Assembly: GCA_003280085.1 (NCBI GenBank)
Contig: QCFY01000010.1
Coordinates: forward strand, 1-49,513
Reading direction: 5' to 3'
DNA length: 49,513 nt
From: Prochlorococcus sp. AG-363-O06
GTDB taxonomy: Bacteria > Cyanobacteriota > Cyanobacteriia > PCC-6307 > Cyanobiaceae
In this document: positions 34,361 through 43,171 of the stretch, piece by piece
Position numbering within the stretch: position 1 is the stretch's first letter
How the letters are laid out: each line of letters starts with the position of its first letter
The notes under the pieces: generated by a model
The model's input: the letters and a program-made list of their open reading frames with translations, nothing else
What the model was told of the DNA's origin: nothing
Database searches by the model: none
Translations under genes and position numbers: made by a program

Positions 34361-35485
34361 CTATAGTGGTTGATAGCTATGCCTTGCGAGTGAGAATTCA
34401 TTAATTTTGTTCCAACTGTAGATTTCCTGTCGGAATCTTTGCCATTGATTAAAGAGTTGCCTGAAATCTGAATTTTCAGCAGCAATATCTGAATAGATTT
34501 GGAAGGCTGCTGCTTCTGCAGCTCTTAGAATTTCATCTTCATAGCGGACTAATTCAGTTCCATTCTTTAATAGCTTTTGCAATGCAGAGCCATTCCGGCT
34601 GTCATATTTATTGAGCATTTCTAAATTTGCTTCAAAACATGCAGCGTTAAAAATTGCTTTGTATTCAGATGGCAATTTATTCCATGCATTTTGATTGACT
34701 AGTGCAGAAAGAGTTGGTCCTGGTTCCCACCAGCCTGGGTAGTAATAGAACTTGGCTGCTCTAGCAAGGCCAAGCTTTTCATCGTCATAAGGGCCTGTCC
34801 ATTCCGCTGCATCTATTGCGCCTCGGTCAAGGGCTAAATAGATTTCTCCACCTGGCAGAACTTGTACATTGACACCGAGTTCGGCCATTACTTTTCCACC
34901 GAGTCCAGGAATGCGCATCTTTAGACCTTGAAGAGATCTAAGACCATTGAGCTTTTGCTTGAACCATCCACCCATTTGGGCGCCTGTATTACCTGCAGGA
35001 AAACTAATGACTCCGAAATCAGAAAAAATATTATTTAGTTGTTTAATACCCTCTGCTTCGTATAGCCAAGCGTTTTGTTGCTGTGCTGAAAGTCCAAATG
35101 GTACTGAGGTGCCGAATGCAAAAGATGGATTCTTCCCTATGTAGTAATAGCTTGCAGTATGACCACATTCAACAGATCCACTTTGCACTGCATTGAGAAC
35201 TTCTAAACCTGGTACTAGTTCACCTGCTGCATAGGGTTTGATTTGAAAGTTTCCACCACTTAGAGCATTAACTCGTTGACTAATCGTTTCGGCTCCTCCA
35301 AAAATGGTATCAAGTGAGAGGGGCCAACTAGTTGCCATTCTCCACCGTACTTTTGGCAGACCAATAGGGTTAGTGTTTGTCGTCTGATTATTTGCTTTAC
35401 GGATTGTGCATGAGCCTAAAAAACCTGCTCCTATGGCTGCAGTGATGGCTGTAGAGCCAGTCTCAAGTAGTTTTCTTCGTTGCAT
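34361..35485 (-). CDS. dctP: TRAP transporter substrate-binding protein, 2-oxoacid (TakP-like) type
   Basis: A 374-residue extracytoplasmic solute receptor. The N-terminus MQRRKLLETGSTA is a twin-arginine-like signal, and LGSC (C26) could be a lipobox, so it may be a Tat lipoprotein. The domain has FQIKPYAAGELVP, VECGHTASYYYIGK, GWFKQ, KMRIPGLGGKV, then DAAEWTGPYDDEKLG and KFYYYPGWWEPGPTLSALV. The EWxGPYDDEKLG and YYPGWWExGPT blocks are typical of TakP-class receptors for pyruvate and other 2-oxoacids. Q170, R183 and W229 have the spacing I remember for TakP ligand residues; that needs checking against a structure. Lactate-type substrates are an alternative. Confidence 0.92.
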   Translation of the reverse strand: MQRRKLLETGSTAITAAIGAGFLGSCTIRKANNQTTNTNPIGLPKVRWRMATSWPLSLDTIFGGAETISQRVNALSGGNFQIKPYAAGELVPGLEVLNAVQSGSVECGHTASYYYIGKNPSFAFGTSVPFGLSAQQQNAWLYEAEGIKQLNNIFSDFGVISFPAGNTGAQMGGWFKQKLNGLRSLQGLKMRIPGLGGKVMAELGVNVQVLPGGEIYLALDRGAIDAAEWTGPYDDEKLGLARAAKFYYYPGWWEPGPTLSALVNQNAWNKLPSEYKAIFNAACFEANLEMLNKYDSRNGSALQKLLKNGTELVRYEDEILRAAEAAAFQIYSDIAAENSDFRQLFNQWQRFRQEIYSWNKINEFSLARHSYQPL

Positions 35486-35591
35486 GCAGTGTGCTTTTTG
35501 GATCTTATGGGAGATAATTTATTTGAGCTTCTCAAGATTAGTTATAAGGATGCTTGTAGCCGTATTTTTTCGAAATGGTTTGCATTTCTTG

Positions 35592-36068
35592 TTAGATATT
35601 CCACCAGCTAGCAAAAGAAGCAGCTTGTCCTATCGCTGAATTATCGTTGTCCCATATTGTCCAAATTTTTACATTGTCTATGAAGAATTTCTCTCCTTTT
35701 TTATTCACTCTTATTCCTCTATAGCCTTTGATAGCTGTCTTAGTAATTGCTTTGTTCAAGATGGCTTGACGTTGTCTTTGAGCATCTTTTGGTGCTGTTT
35801 GTCGTGATGGCATACCAATCATTTCATCCCAGCTCATTTGCCAAAGCTGAAGTGCAGAAGCATTTGCATAAATCAGGCAGGGGTCATCTTGTTTATCATG
35901 TGCGATCACAATTTTCTTTAAGATGAAAAGTTCTTGACTTTGTAGTCGGTGGTAGTCATCTACGTCCGGACAAATCAATAATGGTTTCCCAAACGCATTT
36001 TTATACGACTGTAAAAGTTGGTCAGTAAGCTCCAATTTCTTAGGCATTAGCCATGGAGGGTTATTCAC
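35592..36068 (-). CDS. MEKHLA-domain (PAS-like) protein
   Basis: A 158-residue protein made almost entirely of a MEKHLA domain (PF08670 family), a PAS-like fold first named in plant HD-ZIP III factors. Recognised are CLIYANASALQLWQMSWDEM and GMPSRQTAPKDAQRQRQAIL, the second followed by KGYRGIRVNKKGEKFFIDNV and the closing TIWDNDNSAIGQAASFASWW. PAS-like proteins usually sense a ligand, light or redox state, but the ligand here is unknown and no output domain is attached. Its start overlaps the end of the SWIM gene by 8 bp, so it is translated with it. The TRAP operon begins 106 bp downstream. Confidence 0.88.
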   Translation of the reverse strand: MNNPPWLMPKKLELTDQLLQSYKNAFGKPLLICPDVDDYHRLQSQELFILKKIVIAHDKQDDPCLIYANASALQLWQMSWDEMIGMPSRQTAPKDAQRQRQAILNKAITKTAIKGYRGIRVNKKGEKFFIDNVKIWTIWDNDNSAIGQAASFASWWNI

Positions 36069-36942
36069 CTTTATTCATGGCTTTTAGCATTGCCAGCTGA
36101 GCAAAACGTTGCCCTTCCACATTTAAGTGTTGCAGAAATACCTGGCGAGCCTTGGGAAAGCGTGGTTCTTCTGCAAGTGGTAAATCTCCTGCTGAAGATA
36201 GCCCTGTATCCCCTTCCATTGAGGGTGTTATGACTACTAATTCTGAGTCTAGATTGGCCTCATAGTTCCACCACAGACTTGGATTGATCAATGCTTTATG
36301 AGAGTGAGTCGGTGTTAATTGATTTATTGATGCTGTACTTCCAGCTTCAGCCATCAGTTGCTTAATAACTTTGAGTCGTTGTTTAGCAAGATCCTTTATC
36401 AATTGATGACGAGTTCGACCTCTGAGTTGAAATAAGACAAAGGGATCTTCTCTAAACCTATCTCCCATCAAAAAGTAAATTGCACTTATGTGCTTGCATG
36501 GATTGGCTTTATCAGGACAGCTACATTCGCTTCGGACCTCTTGTAGTTTAAATGGGAATAGGCGTTTGCCACTCGCAGCGAATGCCCTTTCGATATCGAC
36601 AGGCATTATTCCGGCCAAAAGTTGTGCTGACCAGCTTGCTTTTTGAGTCAATGCTTCTAAGACATACTCCCAATCTTCGTCATTTAATACATCAAGCCAA
36701 AGCTTGACTTTATAAGGTTCTTCATCTGTCCCCTGGACTCTTGCATGTACTCTACGCCCTTCAAAACGAATCGATGTGACATTGCCTTCTCTGGCATAAA
36801 TCCATGCGCGCGCTAGCCGTTTTTTAAATCGGTAAGAGTTGATTAACTCCATCCATTGCTCAACCCACCATGGCTGCTCTCCAAGACCTTGATCCGTTAG
36901 TGACGTAGTGATGGTTTGATTTTCATTAGTTGAATGAGTCAT
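36061..36942 (-). CDS. SWIM zinc-finger protein
   Basis: A 293-residue protein with a SWIM-type CxCx(n)CxH zinc motif: C140, C142, C149 and H151 in ECSCPDKANPCKHISAIYFL. The N-terminal part includes WVEQWMELINSYRFKKRLAR and a basic, probably nucleic-acid-facing region (ARAWIYAREGNVTSIRFEGR, then VHARVQG). SWIM fingers bind DNA or proteins, and bacterial SWIM genes commonly sit next to SNF2 helicases, as here. The gene begins 13 bp after the SNF2 stop and overlaps MEKHLA by 8 bp. The three are very likely one operon. Function is not established. Confidence 0.9.
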   Translation of the reverse strand: MTHSTNENQTITTSLTDQGLGEQPWWVEQWMELINSYRFKKRLARAWIYAREGNVTSIRFEGRRVHARVQGTDEEPYKVKLWLDVLNDEDWEYVLEALTQKASWSAQLLAGIMPVDIERAFAASGKRLFPFKLQEVRSECSCPDKANPCKHISAIYFLMGDRFREDPFVLFQLRGRTRHQLIKDLAKQRLKVIKQLMAEAGSTASINQLTPTHSHKALINPSLWWNYEANLDSELVVITPSMEGDTGLSSAGDLPLAEEPRFPKARQVFLQHLNVEGQRFAQLAMLKAMNKGE

Positions 36943-36955
36943 AAGTTTGAATTGC

Positions 36956-39900
36956 TTAACCTTCTTCTAAGGAAACTAATTCACGCAATTGATTGACTTC
37001 AAGCTTGCCTAGCCATTCTTCGCCAGATCCAACGATATCCTCGGCTAGTTGGGATTTTCGTCTTATCATTTGATCGATTTTTTCTTCTACAGAGCCACTA
37101 GTAACAAATTTGTGAACGATTACTCGGTTCGTCTGACCAATTCGATATGCCCTGTCAGTTGCTTGATTCTCAACGGCTGGATTCCACCATCGATCAATGT
37201 GAAAAACATGACTGGCACGTGTGAGATTCAATCCAACCCCTCCAGCTTTAAGTGATAACAAAATCAATTGAGGCCCTCTTGGATCTTGTTGAAAGCGGTC
37301 TACCATTGCTTGCCTTGCTGCTTTGCTTGTTCCTCCATGAAGGAAGGGCACCTCGCAGGCCCATTTTTTTTCAAGACATTCCTTAAGAAGATGTCCCCAT
37401 TCCGCGAATTGAGTAAATAATAAGGCTCTGTCACCTGCTTCTAAAACTTCTTCTAAAACTTCTTCTAATCTTTCAAGTTTCCTTGAGCGACTTATGAAAT
37501 CTTTCCCTACAGTCTCTTCTTTTAGAGCAAGTGCTGGATGATTGCAAATTTGCTTTAAGCGGGTAAGCAGTCCAAGTATTTTCCCTTGTCGCTGTCCTCT
37601 TGGTGCAGTTGCAATTGCATCAAGGGTATCTGCAATTGTTTGATTGTATAGTGCTTTTTGCTCTTGACTAAGCTTTACCCATTCGTTCAACTCTATTTTT
37701 TCAGGAAGATCAGAAATTATTGATTTATCAGTTTTTAATCGACGGAGAATAAAAGGACTAACTCTGCTTTTAAGATCTTTCAGGGAAGATATGTCCCCAT
37801 ATCTCTCAATTGGTAGTCGATAACGTTGATGAAAGAAGTCTTCTTGACCAAGTACCTTTGGATTCAGAAAATCCATTAGTGCCCATAGTTCACTAACACG
37901 GTTTTCGACTGGAGTACCAGTTAAGGCAATTCGAAAACGAGCTTTATTTATCGATCTTGCAATATCTCTTGTAGCCTGACTTTGCTTTGCAGCAGGATTT
38001 TTAATTGCTTGAGCTTCATCTATGACAATCCCTTGCCAGTCAATTGCCTTGAGCAGTTCTATATCTCTTTGAATCAATCCATAACTTGTTATAAGTAAAT
38101 CAATACCTTTTAACTCTTTTTGAAGCTCTTGCTTGGTTGTTGCTCTTTTAGGCCCATAGTGCTCCTGAACATTTAATTCTGGTGTAAAGGAATAAGCTTC
38201 TCTCTTCCAATTAGTTAACACTGAAGTTGGGGCAATAAGCAATACTGGTCTATTTAGTTCTTTTTCAGATTTTAAGTGTTGAAGGAATGCTAGTAATTGG
38301 ATCGTTTTCCCTAATCCCATGTCATCTGCTAGACAAGCTCCCTGATCAAAACGGTGTAAAAAAGATAACCAACCTAGCCCTCTTTCCTGATAAGGCCTTA
38401 ATTGACCACTAAAGCCTGTAGGTGCTGCCAGTGGATCAGGAGCTTTTTGTTGATGATATTGGTCTAAAACCCCTTGAAGTCTTGGGCCTGCTTCAAATTG
38501 ATGAACTGGGAGTCGCATTAATGTATTGCCATCAGTAGCCGTGAGACCAAGGGCGTCATCTAAGCTCAGATTTGGATTTGCTTGAAAAAATTGTTCTGCA
38601 TTTTTTAAGTCATTTGGTCTGAGTTCAATCCAGGAATCTTTATGTTGAACTAATGGGCTTTTCTTACTTACTAATTTCTCGAGCTGATGTAGCGTTAAGG
38701 TAGCGCCACCAATCATTAACTCCCAATTCCAAACAAGACTTTCACCAAGCGTGAAGCCTTTAGATGTCTCTGCAAGTTCGGCCTTGATAGCTAGTCCAAG
38801 TCGACTAGCTAATCCCCCAGAGAGGCTTGCAGGAAGCTCAACGCCAACGCCTACATTGCGTAGTTGATTTGTAGCAGTTCTAACAAGTACAAAGGCTTCA
38901 GCAGGAGTCAGCTGCATTGAAGAAGGTGTTGCACTATCTAATCCACGTTCGAGTGGCTCAAAGACTGCAATGGCTCTTCCTAAACCTTCTAATAAAACTT
39001 CGCCAGGATTATCTACGCGTATTTCTCCTAGTTGTATTGATTTAGATCCAGCAGCCCATGCTGAGCCGGCGGGAACTTTTAGACTTGGATCTGCTTCGGC
39101 TTGCAATGTAAATTGCAAGTTCCAGAGTCCTTCATCATTGTTTGGGGTAGATAATTCTAGGCAAGCACGTGCTGCTCCTACATTACCGGCAATGCCTTCG
39201 CGCCAGTGCTTGCTAGCTGCCGCTAAGCGTTCGGCTTCTTCATTCGGAAGTTTAATGACTCCTGTTTCTGATCCAAGTGCTTCTTGCCATGTAGTAAGAA
39301 GAGGATCTAAATCTTTTATGTTTGGTTCAAAATCTTTTCTTATTTGTGCATCAATAAGTTCTTCAAGAAGTTTGGCTACTCGAAGTCTTCCGCTTCTTGG
39401 CCTGCAAGAGGCTATGGGATTAGATGCTCGCATTGCTTCAGGTCTTAACCTGGTTGTGCGGTTACTTCTTTTTGCTGTGGGCTCTCTCCAGGGAAGTGCA
39501 CAAGTAGCCACAAGAGGTAATTTTGCAGCCAGTTCTTCCAGTCTGCGCCTATCATCTTCATGATTGAGCAGTGGTACCCACCGAGCTCGATGTGGATAGC
39601 ACTCGCCTCTACTTAATTCAACTTGAGGTAGCCATCTGCCACGAGCAATAAGACTGAGTGCCCAACGCTGTAAATGGCTCCACCAACGCAATTCATCTGC
39701 AAGATCTGGATATTTACCTGATAAAGGAAGTTGAGATAACCACATAGTTGCTTCATATGGCTGAATTGCCAATCCATGCACCTGCCAAGGCCACCATTCA
39801 CAGGCTTTTGGAATAGGTTCACCTGCTTGCAATGGCAGCCCTCTCCAATTTGATTGTTGATGGACTACTTCTTTTGATTGTGTTTTCTTGGGTAAGTTGC

Positions 39901-40150
39901 TTTTTATAGATCTACTAGGAAGTGTCAAACAACCTGTTGCATCAATAATTCCATCAGGCAATATATTTTTATTTTTGAGCCATAGACGCAGCTCTTTTGG
40001 ATTGAGTGTAAATGGGTGAATTGCTGGAGTTTCCTCTGGTCCTTTAGGGGTGGCAACTCGCCATGTATCGGCCCACACTAGTAGTGCTGGCCGACCACAA
40101 CTTGTCGGTGTACGAATGGCTGGCAGCCATGTGGCGTGCAGCAGACTCAT
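36956..40150 (-). CDS. Large SNF2-family helicase with extended N-terminal region
   Basis: A 1064-residue DNA-dependent ATPase. About 580 N-terminal residues form a family-specific extension (WWPWQVHGLAIQPYEATMWL; QLTPAEAFVLVRTATNQLRN), followed by a bacterial SNF2-associated region and the helicase core. The core has LRPYQERGLGWL, the P-loop ADDMGLGKT (608-616), DEAQ (711-714), ALTGTPVENR, LKQICNHP, SLKAGGVGLNLTRASHVFHI and RWWNPAVENQATDRAYRIGQ. It probably translocates on duplex DNA, remodelling protein-DNA complexes. It is distinct from the smaller HARP-like SNF2 protein at 16.1 kb. Co-directional with the SWIM gene (13 bp). Confidence 0.93.
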   Translation of the reverse strand: MSLLHATWLPAIRTPTSCGRPALLVWADTWRVATPKGPEETPAIHPFTLNPKELRLWLKNKNILPDGIIDATGCLTLPSRSIKSNLPKKTQSKEVVHQQSNWRGLPLQAGEPIPKACEWWPWQVHGLAIQPYEATMWLSQLPLSGKYPDLADELRWWSHLQRWALSLIARGRWLPQVELSRGECYPHRARWVPLLNHEDDRRRLEELAAKLPLVATCALPWREPTAKRSNRTTRLRPEAMRASNPIASCRPRSGRLRVAKLLEELIDAQIRKDFEPNIKDLDPLLTTWQEALGSETGVIKLPNEEAERLAAASKHWREGIAGNVGAARACLELSTPNNDEGLWNLQFTLQAEADPSLKVPAGSAWAAGSKSIQLGEIRVDNPGEVLLEGLGRAIAVFEPLERGLDSATPSSMQLTPAEAFVLVRTATNQLRNVGVGVELPASLSGGLASRLGLAIKAELAETSKGFTLGESLVWNWELMIGGATLTLHQLEKLVSKKSPLVQHKDSWIELRPNDLKNAEQFFQANPNLSLDDALGLTATDGNTLMRLPVHQFEAGPRLQGVLDQYHQQKAPDPLAAPTGFSGQLRPYQERGLGWLSFLHRFDQGACLADDMGLGKTIQLLAFLQHLKSEKELNRPVLLIAPTSVLTNWKREAYSFTPELNVQEHYGPKRATTKQELQKELKGIDLLITSYGLIQRDIELLKAIDWQGIVIDEAQAIKNPAAKQSQATRDIARSINKARFRIALTGTPVENRVSELWALMDFLNPKVLGQEDFFHQRYRLPIERYGDISSLKDLKSRVSPFILRRLKTDKSIISDLPEKIELNEWVKLSQEQKALYNQTIADTLDAIATAPRGQRQGKILGLLTRLKQICNHPALALKEETVGKDFISRSRKLERLEEVLEEVLEAGDRALLFTQFAEWGHLLKECLEKKWACEVPFLHGGTSKAARQAMVDRFQQDPRGPQLILLSLKAGGVGLNLTRASHVFHIDRWWNPAVENQATDRAYRIGQTNRVIVHKFVTSGSVEEKIDQMIRRKSQLAEDIVGSGEEWLGKLEVNQLRELVSLEEG

Positions 40151-40181
40151 AGCCGCGACGCGGAATTCAGGATTGGGGTTC

Positions 40182-40334
40182 TTGGAAGCTGTATTGTTCT
40201 GCCGATCACTGGCAACAACATCCAGGTTATTACATCTTAATGATGCCAGTCTATTGCTTGCTTTGCGAATCAGTTTGATTCTGATTGCAATAGTATTGTT
40301 TGCTTTATTTTTAACTCCCCTTGTGTTCTATTAA
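40182..40334 (+). CDS. Candidate small single-pass membrane peptide
   Basis: In the 334-bp gap between the SNF2 gene and alaS, a frame ends at TAA 40332-40334 and encodes LLALRISLILIAIVLFALFLTPLVFY, here split as LLALRISLILIAIVLF and ALFLTPLVFY, a clear membrane helix. The longest ORF (from GTG 40050) overlaps the SNF2 N-terminus. TTG 40182 (50 residues) or TTG 40194 are more plausible starts. No ATG in a good position and no strong ribosome-binding site. It may be a real small membrane protein or a chance AT-rich frame. The remaining 150 bp before alaS shows nothing I can support. Confidence 0.3.
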   Translation: MEAVLFCRSLATTSRLLHLNDASLLLALRISLILIAIVLFALFLTPLVFY

Positions 40335-40484
40335 GAATTCCATTATCCCTGTCAATTGAAACATCTCACTACTAGAGCAAACTCATGTTGATAGCTTGAC
40401 TCATAATAATGGGATGCTATTTGCTTTAATCTATTTTAAAGGCGATGATGACTGACGTGTTTTTTTCATTTACTCAACTTCGCC

Positions 40485-43166
40485 ATGAGCGTTGAACGAT
40501 CGTTGCGTTATGGAGAGTCAAGACCTCGTACTGGTGATGAGATTCGAAAAGCTTTTTTATCTTTTTTCTCTGAACGAGGACATCAAGTCCTGCCTAGCGC
40601 CTCTTTGGTTCCAGAAGACCCTACAGTACTTTTGACAATTGCTGGGATGTTGCCATTTAAACCAGTATTCCTGGGTCAGGCAGAACGTCCAGCAGCGAGA
40701 GCAACGACTAGTCAGAAATGTATTAGGACTAATGATATTGATAATGTAGGTGTTACAGCTAGGCACCATACTTTTTTTGAGATGCTTGGTAACTTTTCAT
40801 TTGGTGATTACTTTAAGAAAGAAGCAATTCAATGGGCTTGGGAATTATCGACAAAGGTATTTGAGCTTAACTCAAAGAATTTAGTTGTAAGTATCTTTCG
40901 TGAGGATGATGAGGCAGAAAAGATATGGCGTGAAGATATTGGTGTGAATCCAGATCGCATTATCCGCATGGATGAAACTGATAATTTCTGGTCCTCTGGC
41001 CCTACAGGTCCATGTGGGCCTTGTTCAGAGCTTTATTATGATTTTAAGCCTGAATTGGGTACCCTTGAAATTGATTTAGATGATGATTCGAGATTTATAG
41101 AGTTTTATAATCTTGTTTTTATGGAGTATAACCGAGATGCAAAAGGTAATCTCACAAAATTGAATAATTGCAATATAGATACTGGTATGGGTTTGGAAAG
41201 AATGGCCCAGATTTTACAAGGCGCTCCTAATAATTATGAAACTGATCTTATTTTTCCATTAATAGAGAAGGCAGCAGCACTTGCCGGCGTTCAGTATGCG
41301 AATGCCGATCAAAAGTTACAAATTTCGTTAAAAGTTATTGGCGATCATTCCAGAGCAGTAACCCAATTAATTTCTGATGGAGTCATCGCTAGTAATTTAG
41401 GAAGAGGATATATTTTGAGGCGCTTGCTTCGACGAGTAGTTCGTCATGGAAGATTGATAGGCATTGATCAGCCGTTTCTTCATGAAATGGGTGAAGCGGC
41501 TATTCAGCTCATGCAAATTCCGTTTCCTCAATTATTAGAGAGGAAAGAAGTAATTCTAAATGAGTTAAAGCGTGAAGAGGCTCGTTTTTTAGAAACCCTT
41601 GAGCGTGGTGAGAAGTTGTTGATAGACGTATTAGCAAGTAAGCCAAAACAAATTACAGGTCAACAGGCATTCGAGCTGTATGACACATTTGGGTTCCCTG
41701 TAGAACTCACTCAAGAAATTGCTCAAGACAATGGGATAGGCATTGATCTCGTTGGCTTTGAACAGGCAATGGAGGCTCAGCGACAAAGAGCCAAAGCGGC
41801 AAATATCAGTATCGACCTTACATTGAAAGGTTCGATTGAGGAAACTACTTCGCAACTTGAGGAGACAATATTTGTAGGATATGAATCTTTGAATAATAGG
41901 GCGAATGTGCAGGCTTTATTGGTAAATGGCGAAAGAAGGAATGAAGCTAATCAAGGGGATGATGTTGAGGTGATGCTGGATACTACAACTTTTTATGGAG
42001 AAGGGGGCGGGCAAATTGGTGATCGTGGGGTACTTCTAGCGGATGTGGTTGATCCTAATGGTATGAATGTTGTTGTTAATTCAGTCAGTCGGCATAACAA
42101 TGTTTTTGTTCATAGTGGATGCATTAAAAAGGGCTCTTTAAGAGTTGGCGATCAAGTTGATACTTGTGTTGATACTATTAGCCGTCGTCGTATTCAAGCA
42201 AACCATACATCAACTCATCTTTTGCAAGCTGCCTTAAAACAAATTATTGACCCTTCTATTTCCCAGGCTGGCTCATTAGTAGATTTTGACCGCTTACGTT
42301 TTGATTTTAATTCTTCTCGTGCAATTACATTAGGAGAATTGGTTCAAGTCGAAGATCTTATTAATCGCTGGATTAATGAATCTCATGGGTTGAAGGTTAA
42401 GAATATGCAAATTGATGAGGCCAAGGCAAATGGTGCCGTAGCTATGTTTGGAGAAAAGTACTCGGAGATTGTAAGAGTAGTTGATGTGCCAGGAGTTTCT
42501 ATGGAACTTTGTGGTGGCACTCACGTATCTAATACATCGGAGATAAGCATTTTTAAAATTGTGGCAGAAAGCAGTATTGCTTCAGGTGTAAGAAGAATTG
42601 AAGCAGTTGCTGGACCAGCTGCTTTCGATTATTTGAATGAAAGAGATGAAGTTGTAAAAAAGTTAGCAGATCAATTTAAAATTCAGCCTTCTGAAATTTT
42701 TGAGAGGGTTTTACAGCTTCAAGAGGAAGTTAAGTTGACGAACAAAGCGTTAACTGTTGCAAATGAAGAATTAGCACTTTCCAAGGTAATGTCGTCATTA
42801 AGTGAGGTTAAGGCAGTTGCTAATAGTCAATTAATAGTTAAACGATTGGATTCGATCAATGGAACTGCTCTTCAGACTGCTGCTCAGAGATTATTGGGCC
42901 AACTTGGAGAGAATTCTGCAGTTGTATTTGGGGGAGTACCTGATTTAGATAACCAAGACAAAGTCATATTTGTTGCTGCTTTTGGTAATCAGTTGATTTC
43001 AAGCCACCAATTAAATGCAGGAAAATTTATAGGCTCTATCGCTAAAATGTGCGGCGGCGGCGGCGGCGGACGTCCTAATCTTGCTCAAGCAGGAGGACGT
43101 GATTCGAAGTCTCTAGACCTTGCTCTTCAGGAGGCTGAATCAAAGCTTTTGAAATTACTATCTTGA
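40485..43166 (+). CDS. alaS: Alanyl-tRNA synthetase
   Basis: An 893-residue class II synthetase that charges tRNA-Ala. The catalytic domain shows FLSFFSERGHQVLPSASLVP, RHHTFFEMLGNFSFGDYFK, GPTGPCGPCSELYYD and NCNIDTGMGLERM. The editing domain clears Ser and Gly: the metal-binding HTSTHLLQAAL and GGTHV (in SMELCGGTHVSNTSEI) supply its His and Cys residues. The C-terminal oligomerisation part ends in MCGGGGGGRPNLAQAGG, encoded by a short GGC run. Start ATG 40485 (MSVERSLRYGESRPR). Length is normal. It is convergent with speA, 5 bp apart. Confidence 0.98.
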   Translation: MSVERSLRYGESRPRTGDEIRKAFLSFFSERGHQVLPSASLVPEDPTVLLTIAGMLPFKPVFLGQAERPAARATTSQKCIRTNDIDNVGVTARHHTFFEMLGNFSFGDYFKKEAIQWAWELSTKVFELNSKNLVVSIFREDDEAEKIWREDIGVNPDRIIRMDETDNFWSSGPTGPCGPCSELYYDFKPELGTLEIDLDDDSRFIEFYNLVFMEYNRDAKGNLTKLNNCNIDTGMGLERMAQILQGAPNNYETDLIFPLIEKAAALAGVQYANADQKLQISLKVIGDHSRAVTQLISDGVIASNLGRGYILRRLLRRVVRHGRLIGIDQPFLHEMGEAAIQLMQIPFPQLLERKEVILNELKREEARFLETLERGEKLLIDVLASKPKQITGQQAFELYDTFGFPVELTQEIAQDNGIGIDLVGFEQAMEAQRQRAKAANISIDLTLKGSIEETTSQLEETIFVGYESLNNRANVQALLVNGERRNEANQGDDVEVMLDTTTFYGEGGGQIGDRGVLLADVVDPNGMNVVVNSVSRHNNVFVHSGCIKKGSLRVGDQVDTCVDTISRRRIQANHTSTHLLQAALKQIIDPSISQAGSLVDFDRLRFDFNSSRAITLGELVQVEDLINRWINESHGLKVKNMQIDEAKANGAVAMFGEKYSEIVRVVDVPGVSMELCGGTHVSNTSEISIFKIVAESSIASGVRRIEAVAGPAAFDYLNERDEVVKKLADQFKIQPSEIFERVLQLQEEVKLTNKALTVANEELALSKVMSSLSEVKAVANSQLIVKRLDSINGTALQTAAQRLLGQLGENSAVVFGGVPDLDNQDKVIFVAAFGNQLISSHQLNAGKFIGSIAKMCGGGGGGRPNLAQAGGRDSKSLDLALQEAESKLLKLLS

Positions 43167-43171
43167 CTGCC

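Noticed and set aside
34357-34485. 43-codon upstream extension of dctQ
   Set aside because: It lies inside dctP coding sequence; the ATG 4 bp after the dctP stop gives a normal DctQ N-terminus.
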